This document shows, piece by piece, positions 1-8,242 of a stretch of 64,000 nt of DNA (its first letter is position 1; every line of letters begins with the position of its first letter). The notes beneath the pieces are model-generated. The model was not told the DNA's origin and ran no database searches. It saw only the letters and a list, made by a program, of their open reading frames with translations. The position numbers and the translations under genes were made by a program. Origin of the DNA: Bacillus mycoides (lineage in GTDB: Bacteria; Bacillota; Bacilli; Bacillales; Bacillaceae_G); assembly GCF_001757995.1 (NCBI RefSeq), contig NZ_LXLV01000032.1:40572-104571 (forward strand), written 5' to 3'.

Positions 1-124
1 GTGCTGACATACTAAACAGTGGCAATTAATCCTTCCTTATTTCATCTTAGGCTTATATACTAACTTTTGTACATTATATTATATATAGTTCATTATAATA
101 AACAATCAAACGGAGGGACAATCT

Positions 125-1015
125 TTGAAATCACCTATTCTTTCATATTTCATCTTATTTTTCGGCGTGTTCGCCTTATCAACTTCAGCAATCTTCGTAA
201 AAATAGCAGATGCCCCTGTAGCAATCACTGCTTTTTATCGATTATTGTTTGCTACGGTAATTCTTTTACCGTTTCTAATATTTAATACAAACAATCGAAG
301 CGAACTTCGCTCATTATCAAAAAAGCAATGGGGATTTGGACTCTTATCTGGATTATTTCTAGCAGCTCATTATGTACTATGGTTTGAATCATTACAGTAT
401 ACTTCTGTAGCAAGTTCTACAGTTATTGTAACGTTGCAACCTTTATTTTCAATGGTCGGTGGTTATTTTTTATTTAAGGAACGGTTTACGAAAGGTGCAA
501 TTATAGGCTGCCTTATTGCAATTTCAGGAAGTATCGTGATTGGGTGGCAAGATTTTCAAATTAGTGGCGAGGCTTTATACGGCGATATTTTAGCTTTTAT
601 TGCTGCTGGCGTCATAACAGCTTACTTTTTCATTAGTCAACATGTTCGTAAAGACCTATCCCTAATACCGTACTCGGTAATTAGTTATGGCAGTAGTTCA
701 CTTTTTCTCGGTATATTTGCTTACACACAGCAGTCATCCTTCTTCAATTACACTGCACAAACATGGTGGTCCTTTATAGGTCTGGCATTCATTGCAACGA
801 TTTTAGGACAAACAATTTTCAATTGGTTATTAAAATGGATTAGCGCTACTGTTATCTCGATGAGTATTTTAGGAGAAACAATTGGAACTTGTATTCTAGC
901 CTACTTCATTTTAGATGAAACAATTTCTTTACAGCAAGGACTAGGAATTCTACTTATTTTCATTGGATTAGCATTATTTTTATTACAACCGAAACAATTA
1001 AATCACAATTTATAA
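125..1015 (+). CDS. EamA/DMT-superfamily membrane transporter
   Basis: This 296-residue protein has about ten hydrophobic segments in two halves (roughly residues 5-140 and 150-290), the layout of paired EamA domains in drug/metabolite exporters. The N-terminal region contains the family-like stretch 'ALSTSAIFVKIADAPV', and the C-terminal half ends 'GLALFLLQP'. The start is a TTG, chosen because a strong ribosome site (cggaggga) lies 6-10 bases upstream and no ATG fits. It stands alone on the plus strand and is followed by a hairpin-rich repeat. Substrate cannot be read from sequence; amino acids or small metabolites are usual for the family. Confidence 0.88.
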   Translation: MKSPILSYFILFFGVFALSTSAIFVKIADAPVAITAFYRLLFATVILLPFLIFNTNNRSELRSLSKKQWGFGLLSGLFLAAHYVLWFESLQYTSVASSTVIVTLQPLFSMVGGYFLFKERFTKGAIIGCLIAISGSIVIGWQDFQISGEALYGDILAFIAAGVITAYFFISQHVRKDLSLIPYSVISYGSSSLFLGIFAYTQQSSFFNYTAQTWWSFIGLAFIATILGQTIFNWLLKWISATVISMSILGETIGTCILAYFILDETISLQQGLGILLIFIGLALFLLQPKQLNHNL

Positions 1016-1172
1016 AGTGAAACTTTAATCAGTGGGGGTTTTGTTCATCCCCCGCTGATTATCAGCCCTCACCAATCGGGCGTTTACGGGCAGTTTATCT
1101 CCCACCTAACTTCTTTACTCCAGCCGAATTTTGAGGTAGGAGTTTTACTGCCCACAAATAGCGGGATAAACA
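1013..1172. repeat. Structured extragenic repeat, bcr1-like
   Basis: Two nested inverted repeats fill this gap. The first pairs AATCAGTGGGGG with CCCCCGCTGATT around a 10-base loop (about 1028-1060). The second pairs gggcagtttatctccc (about 1089-1106) with an imperfect complement ending ttttactgccc (about 1141-1153). The arrangement and wording resemble the bcr1 extragenic repeat family of the B. cereus group from memory; that identity is inference. The first hairpin may also end transcription of the upstream transporter. Confidence 0.45.
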
Positions 1173-1208
1173 AGAAAAGCATGACAAACTAATGTCATGC
1201 TTTTCTTG
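1171..1208 (-). terminator. Bidirectional hairpin terminator
   Basis: Perfect 16-bp arms (caagaaaagcatgaca and its complement) surround a 6-base loop. It lies 9 bases beyond the stop of the DUF2935 gene and probably ends that transcript. Confidence 0.7.
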
Positions 1209-1216
1209 TTTATTTA

Positions 1217-2086
1217 TTATTGCGGAGATTGTTCCACCTGCTTTTGCTTTAGCCTTTGCTCCAATACATGAATCATGAAGAGGAAATGCTCTGCCTCTCT
1301 TGTAACATGATCAGCAAGCAATGGATTTATGACATTTCGGATTTGACATGTTTGAATTAACTCTAATCCTGCTTTTTTGAAATTCCTTAACTCAACAGTG
1401 GCGTTTTCACTATCTTTATTCATTTTTCCTATAATTGGATATGTCGGCTCTTTTTGATATAACATTGATTCAACATCTCTAGCTTGGTTAAGCAAAATTT
1501 CGAAATCATCACCGAATTTCAACGCTGTATGAACAAGATTTCTTTCCGATTGATCCAGTAATGATCCAATAAAACGTGAGTGTTCCATCATAATACGTAG
1601 CCAGAAAACATTCTCACTAATAATCGCATCTTGAATAGGATCCATTTTCCCTTCGTTAAACTTTTGAAGTGTCCGCATAAAATATTCTGCTTCTCGTGCA
1701 ACATGATCCACTAAAAGTGGGAAATTAAACCCTTTCACTTTACAATTGATGATTAAAATTAGTAAATTTCTTTTATAATTACGAAAAGCATACACTAACT
1801 GAATGCTCTCTTCATTTAATTGCCTCACCGCTTGAACAGTTTGTGGAATAGTAAATGCTTTTTGCAGCTGCCTATCAAACTGATTATAAAATTGCTCTAC
1901 CTGCTGAATTAAATTTTTATCGTTACGATTAAACCCCTCACCAAGAAACAAAGCATGCTCTTTCATTATCCGTAACCAAAATCTATTTTCAGTTATAGAT
2001 CGTTCAATAAATAATTGTTCTGTTAATGATTCAGGTGGAGCTGCTTTCAATTCCGGTGGCAACAGCATAGCCCGCTGTGGGTCCAT
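1217..2086 (-). CDS. DUF2935 domain protein, two tandem four-helix repeats
   Basis: The 289-residue protein consists of two similar halves. Each has the pattern 'ENRFWLRIMKEHALF' / 'ENVFWLRIMMEHSRF' early and 'ADHVTREAEHF' / 'VDHVAREAEYF' late, matching the duplicated DUF2935 fold, a ferritin-like helical bundle whose His and Glu residues are candidate metal ligands. Function is unknown in the family. The start is uncertain: the best ribosome site (aaggagtgat) lies about 30 bases upstream of this ATG. The frame between them reads NVPIPGHFI without a standard start codon, so the annotated ATG has no good ribosome site of its own. Confidence 0.82.
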   Translation of the reverse strand: MDPQRAMLLPPELKAAPPESLTEQLFIERSITENRFWLRIMKEHALFLGEGFNRNDKNLIQQVEQFYNQFDRQLQKAFTIPQTVQAVRQLNEESIQLVYAFRNYKRNLLILIINCKVKGFNFPLLVDHVAREAEYFMRTLQKFNEGKMDPIQDAIISENVFWLRIMMEHSRFIGSLLDQSERNLVHTALKFGDDFEILLNQARDVESMLYQKEPTYPIIGKMNKDSENATVELRNFKKAGLELIQTCQIRNVINPLLADHVTREAEHFLFMIHVLEQRLKQKQVEQSPQ

Positions 2087-2271
2087 AATAAAATGTCCAG
2101 GAATAGGTACATTACAATCACTCCTTATCCCTTGAATACGCTATTATGCTATGTATGAAAATAAATAAAATATAAATAAATTGTTATGATCATTTTTTCA
2201 AGGTTTTTGAAATTTTCACATATGCTTTTCCCTATCTCATACTTTTTATTTGTTGCCTGGCGCAGGTTGAT

Positions 2272-2400
2272 CTACACCTTTAATAAGTTTTGTTCATTCC
2301 CCTTGCACATAGAAATAGATTCTATTAAGTCATATGCTTTCCAGGTCAAGATGATTCCTAATGCTTCACCTGCTAAAACATCCGTTAAATAAAAATTCCT
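2272..2400 (-). pseudogene. C-terminal remnant of a PAP2-like membrane phosphatase
   Basis: An open minus-strand frame reads YLTDVLAGEALGIILTW and ends in TAG. 'DVLAG' with flanking hydrophobics resembles the last motif of PAP2 phosphatases (HxxxDVLAG). There is no start codon with a ribosome site, and the upstream part is cut off by the terminator of the next gene. This is weak evidence from a short stretch. The rest of the 2087-2488 gap shows nothing else recognisable. Confidence 0.3.
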
Positions 2401-2420
2401 CTTGACTTTTTATAAACTAA

Positions 2421-2451
2421 AAAAAGCATGGCGTCCTTTTGCCATACTTTT
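2421..2451 (-). terminator. Terminator of the damaged GNAT gene
   Basis: Stem agcatggc/gccatact with an A-run on the plus strand, giving a U-run on the minus-strand transcript. Confidence 0.6.
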
Positions 2452-2488
2452 CTCAAAACAAATCGATATTTCCGTTCAATTTACACCT

Positions 2489-2945
2489 CTATTTATTATG
2501 TAAAATCAAACCATTTGGCCTAAAACGACTCATCATGATTTCGTTAACAAATTTCCCATGAGCCTTCAAATTCCCAACCTTTACACCCTCTTCGATAAAT
2601 CCAAATTTTTCATATAATACTTTGGCTCTAGGATTCGTTTCTAATACACCAAGTTCCACTCGTTCTAACATTAGCCAATTATCAGCTAAATCCAGCATTT
2701 TTGTAAGAAGTGCTTTTCCAATTCCCTTATTGTGATATTCACTATCTACTCCGATGAATAAATCACCCGAGTGAGATCTTCGTCCTGGGCTTTGGGTTAA
2801 ACCGACAAATCCAACAACTTCTCCATCATATTCTGCTACAAATTCAAATTGATTCTGTGCTAAATTTCGAATTCTATTCTCCATTGCATATACGATGAAT
2901 TGCTCTAGCATCTTGTATTTCTACTGCTCTAACGTTAATCTCCAT
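2489..2945 (-). pseudogene. GNAT N-acetyltransferase with N-terminal deletion/frameshift
   Basis: The downstream frame (residues from AMENRIRNL onward) is a clear GNAT domain, with the acetyl-CoA loop 'NKGIGKALLTKM' and the C-terminal 'ARVLYEKFGF'-type motif (here 'AKVLYEKFGF'). An ATG at 2945 with a perfect ribosome site (ggaggag) opens a different frame reading MEINVRAVEIQDARAIHRIC, a typical GNAT beginning. That frame hits TAG after about 23 codons. The two parts belong to one gene, but roughly 20 residues of the usual N-terminus are missing and the join is out of frame. The internal ATG at 2911 could only make a truncated 140-residue product. Confidence 0.65.
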
Positions 2946-3114
2946 CTTTCTCTCCTCCATTCAAATAATCATATAGATATTCTAATATGCAATATGAAAA
3001 TCCTTCCTAAACTTAATTAATCATGTCATTTTTATATAATTATTTCAGTATAATAACATTTTTCAAACCCAACCTCTTCACTCTACCACTTAGAAAAATC
3101 CACGCGACCTTATT

Positions 3115-4041
3115 TTAACTATTCACCCGATTATACAATTCAAGTAGTTCCTCTACAGGAATATTATTTATTTTCATACCTGTTATATCACTATTTTGTA
3201 TTTCAACATTTTTAAGATTACAATTAATTACTTTACTACCTTCAAGATTGCATCTTTCAAAAGAAATAGACTCCTTACCTTCTTCAAGGCTTGTATCTTT
3301 AAATTGAACTCCACCTAAAGTCACCAAATTAAATTTACTGCCTGAAAGATTTAAATCTGCATATGAGGAGTTCCTTAGATTAATATTTTTAAACTTTGAT
3401 TGACTTAAATTACAATTACTCATGTTCATATGCATTACATTACTATTAACAAATGAACTACCCTTTAAATTCACCTGATAATACTCTGTATTTGCCAAAT
3501 TACAGTTTTCGTATTGCCCACTTTTCATATCTTTATTTTTAACTAAGTTCTCTTCGCTTGAAACTGTCTTTATTCTTTTTACATAGCAATATTCATCTTC
3601 CGTTTCAAAAATTGTCTCAAAGCCCATTTTTTTATAGAAATGATGATTATTAACTTGTCTACTAGACGTCTCAAGATCCCAAATCCTTACGCTTGGAAAC
3701 TCTTCTTCTATAAACTTGATAGCCTGTGATCCAATCCCTATCCCCTGATGAATAGTATCCACAAATATACGATCAATTCTACCGTAAGACTTACCAGAAA
3801 TCGTAACTATAATTCCACCGACAATTTCTTCATCCATTCTAACTTTAAAATAATCCAATTCTTCAATTGAATATATAGTCATCTCAACTGAAGAGTATCC
3901 TGGTGGCTGAATGTTATAATCAATTACACCATCTTGATCACACAACCATTGTTTTGCTTCTTCATCAAATGTTCTTCTCATTATTTCTGTTAACTTTTCA
4001 GCATCTAAAATTGTAGCTTTTTCAATAGATATTATCGTCAT
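3115..4041 (-). CDS. GNAT acetyltransferase fused to a pentapeptide-repeat domain
   Basis: Residues 1 to about 155 form a GNAT domain: the acetyl-CoA loop is 'QGIGIGSQAIKFIEEEF' and the late motif is 'NNHHFYKKMGFETIF'. From about residue 170 to the end the chain follows the A(D/N)LxX pentapeptide rhythm ('NLANTEYYQVNLKGSSFVNS', 'NLSQSKFKNINLRNSSYADL'), predicting a right-handed quadrilateral beta-helix. Start ATG begins MTIISIEKA. The next gene upstream is another GNAT beginning MTIIPIRK, so the pair may come from duplication. The acetyl acceptor is unknown. Pentapeptide domains elsewhere protect gyrase or act as scaffolds, but nothing here shows which. Confidence 0.8.
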   Translation of the reverse strand: MTIISIEKATILDAEKLTEIMRRTFDEEAKQWLCDQDGVIDYNIQPPGYSSVEMTIYSIEELDYFKVRMDEEIVGGIIVTISGKSYGRIDRIFVDTIHQGIGIGSQAIKFIEEEFPSVRIWDLETSSRQVNNHHFYKKMGFETIFETEDEYCYVKRIKTVSSEENLVKNKDMKSGQYENCNLANTEYYQVNLKGSSFVNSNVMHMNMSNCNLSQSKFKNINLRNSSYADLNLSGSKFNLVTLGGVQFKDTSLEEGKESISFERCNLEGSKVINCNLKNVEIQNSDITGMKINNIPVEELLELYNRVNS

Positions 4042-4095
4042 TTCATTTTCCCCTTAATTTTCATAAACAAATAACTTATGTGAACAAATTAGTTA

Positions 4096-4620
4096 CTAGT
4101 TTACTTTCGCTTTTATAAATTTTCCCATTATTACATATGGAACATCATCTTTACTTGGATGAAATGGCTCCAATACATTTACCCAATCTAATTTTTCATA
4201 TAAAGAACGCGCTTTTTCATTGTTTATTTGTGTTGTTAAAACGCTCGTTCTATTTGGAATGCCTTCTAATAATCCATTATGTAATTTCTTCCCAAGACCC
4301 TCATTTCGATATTCTGTGTGAACTGCTAACTCTACAAATTCAAAACAATCTTCTAACCACTGGTCTATTTGTTCCAAGTTCAATGCTTCTCTCATTAATT
4401 GATTATAGTACTGGCCTTCCAATGAACGATAACCATAAGTAAAACCAATAACTTCATTTTCATCATTTATTGCTACTATACCTTTAAAATCCGTATATCC
4501 GATATGTCTTTTAATCCGTTCGACCATGTCAGAAAAATTTGTTTTATCAAATACTTTACAATATAGTTTTGCCATATTAATAATTAGGGCTTCATCTTTT
4601 CTTATAGGTATTATTGTCAT
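4096..4620 (-). CDS. GNAT family N-acetyltransferase
   Basis: A 174-residue protein if started at MTIIPIRK (ATG at 4620), which has the ribosome site aggagtgggg. The longer in-frame extension to 4692 lacks one. The acetyl-CoA loop is 'RNEGLGKKLHNGLLEG' (residues about 120-135) and the late motif is 'NEKARSLYEKLDWV'. It sits 54 bases upstream of the GNAT-pentapeptide fusion on the same strand, so the two may be cotranscribed. Substrate is unknown. Confidence 0.83.
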   Translation of the reverse strand: MTIIPIRKDEALIINMAKLYCKVFDKTNFSDMVERIKRHIGYTDFKGIVAINDENEVIGFTYGYRSLEGQYYNQLMREALNLEQIDQWLEDCFEFVELAVHTEYRNEGLGKKLHNGLLEGIPNRTSVLTTQINNEKARSLYEKLDWVNVLEPFHPSKDDVPYVIMGKFIKAKVN

Positions 4621-4788
4621 TTCCCCACTCCTATTATTAGTGATTGTATTTACCAGTACTTGTGAATTATTATAAAATAAAGAATTTTGCATTTATTTTT
4701 ATATTAACCTATTATTCATTATAAGTGTTTAATTATTATCATTTTATCAAGTAACATATCAGCGATATTTTATGTCTATTTCATATAG

Positions 4789-4828
4789 GTGTTAGCAAGT
4801 TCGTTTGCAAACTTGTTAGCACTTTTTT
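4789..4828 (+). terminator. Hairpin with U-run, plus orientation
   Basis: Arms gtgttagcaagtt and aacttgttagcac pair at 11 of 13 positions and are followed by six T. No plus-strand gene ends close by, so its role is unclear. Confidence 0.45.
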
Positions 4829-4857
4829 ATAAAAATTGTATATTGCTTCACACAGTA

Positions 4858-4896
4858 GGAATCCGTTTTGATCAATCTTTTTTCAAAATGGATTCC
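4858..4896. terminator. Hairpin downstream of the bacteriocin precursor
   Basis: Arms ggaatccgttttga and tcaaaatggattcc (13 of 14 paired) surround an 11-base loop. It lies about 50 bases beyond the stop of the minus-strand bacteriocin gene. The T-rich tail is on the plus side, so for the minus transcript it may act as a 3' stabiliser rather than a classic terminator. Confidence 0.45.
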
Positions 4897-4944
4897 TTTT
4901 GTCTCTTATCAAATAAGGGGTTGTAAAACATTTCTGATTAAACT

Positions 4945-5271
4945 TTATCCAAATGTTACAGTAGTACCAGTAGTATCAGTAGTACCATTAAAACCATCAA
5001 AACAATTAGAGCAACCACCGCAACCACCACAACCACCACAACCACCACAACTAAAGCAACCGAAGCAACCAAAACAACGGAATCCACCACAACGAAATCC
5101 ACCACCACCACAACGACCACAACCGCCACAACGACCACAACCGCCACAGCGACGAGCATCACCTTCAATATAGTAATATGGATATTGGTTTTGCTGGTCC
5201 CAATACACAACATTTCCAGACTGATAACAATTAAGGCTTAACGCTTGTAGTTCTTGTTGAAACTTATTCAT
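4945..5271 (-). CDS. Heterocycloanthracin-type Cys-Xaa-Xaa bacteriocin precursor
   Basis: A 108-residue precursor. Residues 1-39 form a leader ([14 protein letters not shown]..., with '[20 protein letters not shown]'). It is followed by a core built of Cys-Gly-Gly, Cys-Gly-Arg and Cys-Phe-Gly units with 15 cysteines, then a Thr/Gly-rich tail. This is the signature of the heterocycloanthracin/sonorensin family, whose cysteines are thought to be converted to thiazoles by a YcaO-type cyclodehydratase system. In B. cereus and B. anthracis the modification genes are known to lie far from the precursor, which fits their absence here. ATG at 5271 is chosen over ATG at 5277, because ggaggt sits 7 bases from the former and only 1 from the latter. 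Odd points: one Cys lies in the leader, and two spacings (CGGGGFR and CGGFR) break the triplet rhythm. Confidence 0.87.
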   Translation of the reverse strand: MNKFQQELQALSLNCYQSGNVVYWDQQNQYPYYYIEGDARRCGGCGRCGGCGRCGGGGFRCGGFRCFGCFGCFSCGGCGGCGGCGGCSNCFDGFNGTTDTTGTTVTFG

Positions 5272-5498
5272 TTTCATGACCTCCGTTTATAAACTAAAAC
5301 CCCATCGATGCTTTCCTATATTTCTGTTCGTTAAATCTAAGTAGTAAATAGCGCTAAAAACTAAGTTCAATACGTACACCAACAAAATATGACCTATCAC
5401 TAGATGATGCACCTTGTTCATATGCCTATTTTTAGGTTGTTTTTACTATGGGCTCATTTTTATAAATGGAAATTATAAAATATGAATTTAAACAATAA

Positions 5499-5920
5499 CA
5501 TTTAGATTTAGCAGTGAAACAACGTATCATATACCAAAATCCTGTTGCCCTTGCTGAAATACCTAAATCAGAAAAAACCTCTATCCAAACATGGACAGAG
5601 GACGAAGTAAAAAAAATTTTGTTACATTCACAAAACTCACGATATCATACTGGCTTTGTTCTAGCAATAACTACAGGAATGAGGCTAGGTGAAGTCTTAG
5701 GTTTACGTTGGCAAGGTGTTGATTTCGATAATCATACAGTTACAATTAATCAAACATTAGGTCATGATAATAAAATTAAAACCAGCACAAAAACATACTC
5801 TTCGAAGCGTACAATCCCTATTCCTTTAGAGGCAATTGAAGAATTAAAAAAACGTAGACTTCAAGTAAATAAAGAGAAATTACGACTAGGTACAGCATAT
5901 TTATTAAAATGTTCATGCTT
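5499..5920 (+). pseudogene. Tyrosine recombinase (phage integrase) fragment
   Basis: The frame reads HLDLAVKQRIIYQNPV, then 'TWTEDEVKKIL', then the catalytic-arginine motif 'TTGMRLGEVLGLRW' and 'TKTYSSKRTIPIP'. That covers the end of the core-binding domain and the first catalytic box. The C-terminal boxes with HxxR and the nucleophilic Tyr are absent. After about residue 130 the frame runs into unrelated sequence antisense to the gerC gene. The N-terminal part is also missing (an in-frame TAA lies just upstream). It is a dead remnant of a mobile element beside a degenerating ger operon. Confidence 0.75.
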
Positions 5921-5949
5921 CAGAGCTATTGTAACTTTCATGTTGTTCA

Positions 5950-7155
5950 TTAAGCGCCTTCTGTACCATAATCTTCAATTGTTAGCTTTACATTATATTT
6001 GATTGGTGTCTTACTAAACACTTTATCCCAATCCTTTTCAACTTTCTTCCATACTTTTGGATACTCGATTTTCAAACTAGTATTAAAGCCAGCAACGTCA
6101 GTTTTATATTCCTTTTGAATTTTTTGCAATGTATGTTTCACTAATCGCCTCACTTCTTGTTGGGCAGATTGCTCCACTCTTTTGAGAAATGCATTTTTAA
6201 AAGCTTCCTCTGACTCAGACCAATTTTCAGATAACCGGCCCACAGACTGAACATTGACATCGAACGAGAGCTTATCCCCTTTAACATGGGGCGTAATTTT
6301 ACTTTTCATAGATTTCACTTCATACATAACTAATTTTCCCGTCTTTTTATCATAACTTTTCACCAGGCCACTTTTTCCTTTTGCAGTTATCCACATTAAG
6401 CCTTCTAATTCATTCTCGTTCAAAAAGCCACGGAGTTTTTTGGTACTTCCTTTCATAACAGCAGCACCTACATATTTCACTTCTCCATTTATAGAAATCA
6501 CATTTGGTAAAAGAAAACTCGCCCCAGATTTCACCTTTCCTGGTAGTTTTGCAAGTGGCATCGGTGGTAAAATTCGTGAGGATCTATATTGATTATCTTC
6601 AATTTCAATCAAGCGAAATGCTGGAATTTCCCCTGATTCTTTTGATTTTAACGCATCACTAGCTAGCCCTTTACTAACCATAATAAAGCAACTAGGTCTC
6701 ATCTCATTATCACGAACATAGATATCCAATAACTGTGTTAAATTATATGTTCGGGCAATACTTTCACTAACAACTATTACTTTCGTATGATGAAAAATGA
6801 TAGGCCTTTGCCTTCTTAATGCAACTTCACGTATTGATTGATGAAGAGAATCTCCTGTTTCAGCAACATTCATGTAAGCTTTTTGTTGTGATACTCCACC
6901 TTTTCCTCCGTCTGATGATGATTGTACTTTAACGAATTGATAAGTGGTTGTTATTAAATTCTTCTTTTTATATCCGCCGCCCTTTTCTTCAATTTCTTTC
7001 TCAATCTTTGTTTTTTTTTCTTTATCTATTGCTAAACCTACGGCGAAACCTAACTCCTCAATTTCATGACTACTCCAGCATCCTGTAAGTAATAAGAGAA
7101 AAACTAATGACGTTATTCTTATAATAATTTTTCTACCTTTAACATTTTGGTTCAT
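5950..7155 (-). CDS. Spore germination receptor C subunit, Ger(x)C lipoprotein
   Basis: The 401-residue protein starts with a lipoprotein signal whose lipobox is 'LLLLTGC' (Cys26), followed by the Ger(x)C hallmark 'CWSSHEIEELGFAVGLAID'. The C-terminal half carries the family-typical 'VKSGASFLLPNV' and 'VNVQSVGRLSE' segments. It is the membrane-anchored C subunit of a nutrient germinant receptor in the spore inner membrane. The start overlaps the end of the B gene by 17 bases, so translation is probably coupled. Its 3' end meets the convergent integrase fragment. The frame is intact, although the A partner is broken. Confidence 0.9.
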   Translation of the reverse strand: MNQNVKGRKIIIRITSLVFLLLLTGCWSSHEIEELGFAVGLAIDKEKKTKIEKEIEEKGGGYKKKNLITTTYQFVKVQSSSDGGKGGVSQQKAYMNVAETGDSLHQSIREVALRRQRPIIFHHTKVIVVSESIARTYNLTQLLDIYVRDNEMRPSCFIMVSKGLASDALKSKESGEIPAFRLIEIEDNQYRSSRILPPMPLAKLPGKVKSGASFLLPNVISINGEVKYVGAAVMKGSTKKLRGFLNENELEGLMWITAKGKSGLVKSYDKKTGKLVMYEVKSMKSKITPHVKGDKLSFDVNVQSVGRLSENWSESEEAFKNAFLKRVEQSAQQEVRRLVKHTLQKIQKEYKTDVAGFNTSLKIEYPKVWKKVEKDWDKVFSKTPIKYNVKLTIEDYGTEGA

Positions 7156-8242
7156 GCCTTTTTTTCCTTCCCTTCGAAATCATAAGGAGAAGAAACGGAA
7201 GCATACCAAATAAAATTATTGCTGCGTTACTAATCATATTTCCAAATTCAAATAACTCATTTATGTTTTTTGGAATTGCAGCAACGATATATATTACTGG
7301 AAGTAATCCATACAAGAAGGAATGAATATTTTTATTAAAAATCTGCGCTAACCCTAAAGCAGCTGCATAATAACAGATTGTATACGTTGCAAAAATTTGC
7401 ATAATCCATATTACTAATAACAAAGATTCGAACCGTTCAAAAATTAAACCTTGAATTTCAAAACTTCTCATTAGATCTATTGTAGGCCAGGTTCTTACCA
7501 ATACTCCATCTATAGAAAACGCACCAATAACCATTACAACTGTAATGACATAAAAAAGTAAAGGAATCATAGTGCCAATTATTACAACCCTTACACCTTG
7601 AGATGGCTTCTTCATAAAGGCTAAAAGTAACAACATAATTTCAGCACCCGAATATGCCATAGTTGTTGTTTTTAGGCCTTTTAATGCCGGACCAATCCCT
7701 AATCCTAATACAGGACGAAGATTATCGAGTTCAAATATTCCTATACTCATAAAAGATGTCACTAAGAAAATAAAAACTGTAATTGGAAAAATAATTTCAA
7801 ATAAACGTGCTATCGCATTTATTCCACCTAAATTCAGATATAGACATATCCACATAAATGGCATAATAATAGCCCAGTCAGGTGTACCTTCTAGTAGAAA
7901 GAAGCTTGTTATACATTCCAACGATCTAAGTTCAAATGACGAAAGTGTTAAAAAGTAACCGATAATCAATAAACTAATTAACACCCCAAGCCATTTCCCT
8001 ACAAGTTCTTGGCTATATTGATAAAATGTTTTTTCAGGAAATTGTTGACTTAACTTCACGATAATTATGCCTGCAACTATCGCAATTAATCCTCCTAAAA
8101 TAACCGTTATCCAAACATCAGGTGTATGCACTTTCTCAGCTGCTGTTCTAGGTAAAGTGAGAATTCCGATAGCAAGTATATAATTGATAAGAATAACCGC
8201 TGCTTGGGAAGTTGGAATTTTGTCCTTTGAGTTAGTAATCAT
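7139..8242 (-). CDS. Spore germination receptor B subunit, GerAB/GerXB permease
   Basis: The 367-residue protein has about ten membrane segments and begins '[20 protein letters not shown]', the start of the endospore germination permease family (APC superfamily). B subunits contribute to recognition of amino-acid or nucleoside germinants. The ATG overlaps the stop of the A gene (ATGA), and the C gene overlaps its end, giving a tight A-B-C operon. The frame is intact. Confidence 0.9.
   Translation of the reverse strand: MITNSKDKIPTSQAAVILINYILAIGILTLPRTAAEKVHTPDVWITVILGGLIAIVAGIIIVKLSQQFPEKTFYQYSQELVGKWLGVLISLLIIGYFLTLSSFELRSLECITSFFLLEGTPDWAIIMPFMWICLYLNLGGINAIARLFEIIFPITVFIFLVTSFMSIGIFELDNLRPVLGLGIGPALKGLKTTTMAYSGAEIMLLLLAFMKKPSQGVRVVIIGTMIPLLFYVITVVMVIGAFSIDGVLVRTWPTIDLMRSFEIQGLIFERFESLLLVIWIMQIFATYTICYYAAALGLAQIFNKNIHSFLYGLLPVIYIVAAIPKNINELFEFGNMISNAAIILFGMLPFLLLMISKGRKKRHEPKC

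Noticed and set aside
2186-2392. Plus-strand 68-residue frame
   Set aside because: Its complement reads as a PAP2-like tail; the plus frame shows no coding character.
5030-5155. Short repeats suggestive of a CRISPR array
   Set aside because: The repeats are codon-scale (3-6 bases) and lie in a reading frame. There are no spacers of 30-40 bases and no cas genes.
4868-5213. Long plus-strand Pro/Gln-rich frame and an alternative minus-strand Val-rich frame
   Set aside because: Both are shadows of the repetitive Cys-Gly-Gly coding sequence of the bacteriocin precursor. Low-complexity repeats keep all frames open.
5395-5420. PlcR-box-like sequence (tatgaacaaggtgcat) upstream of the bacteriocin gene
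   Set aside because: The inner T does not fall at the right distance for TATGNANNNNTNCATA, so it does not meet the motif.
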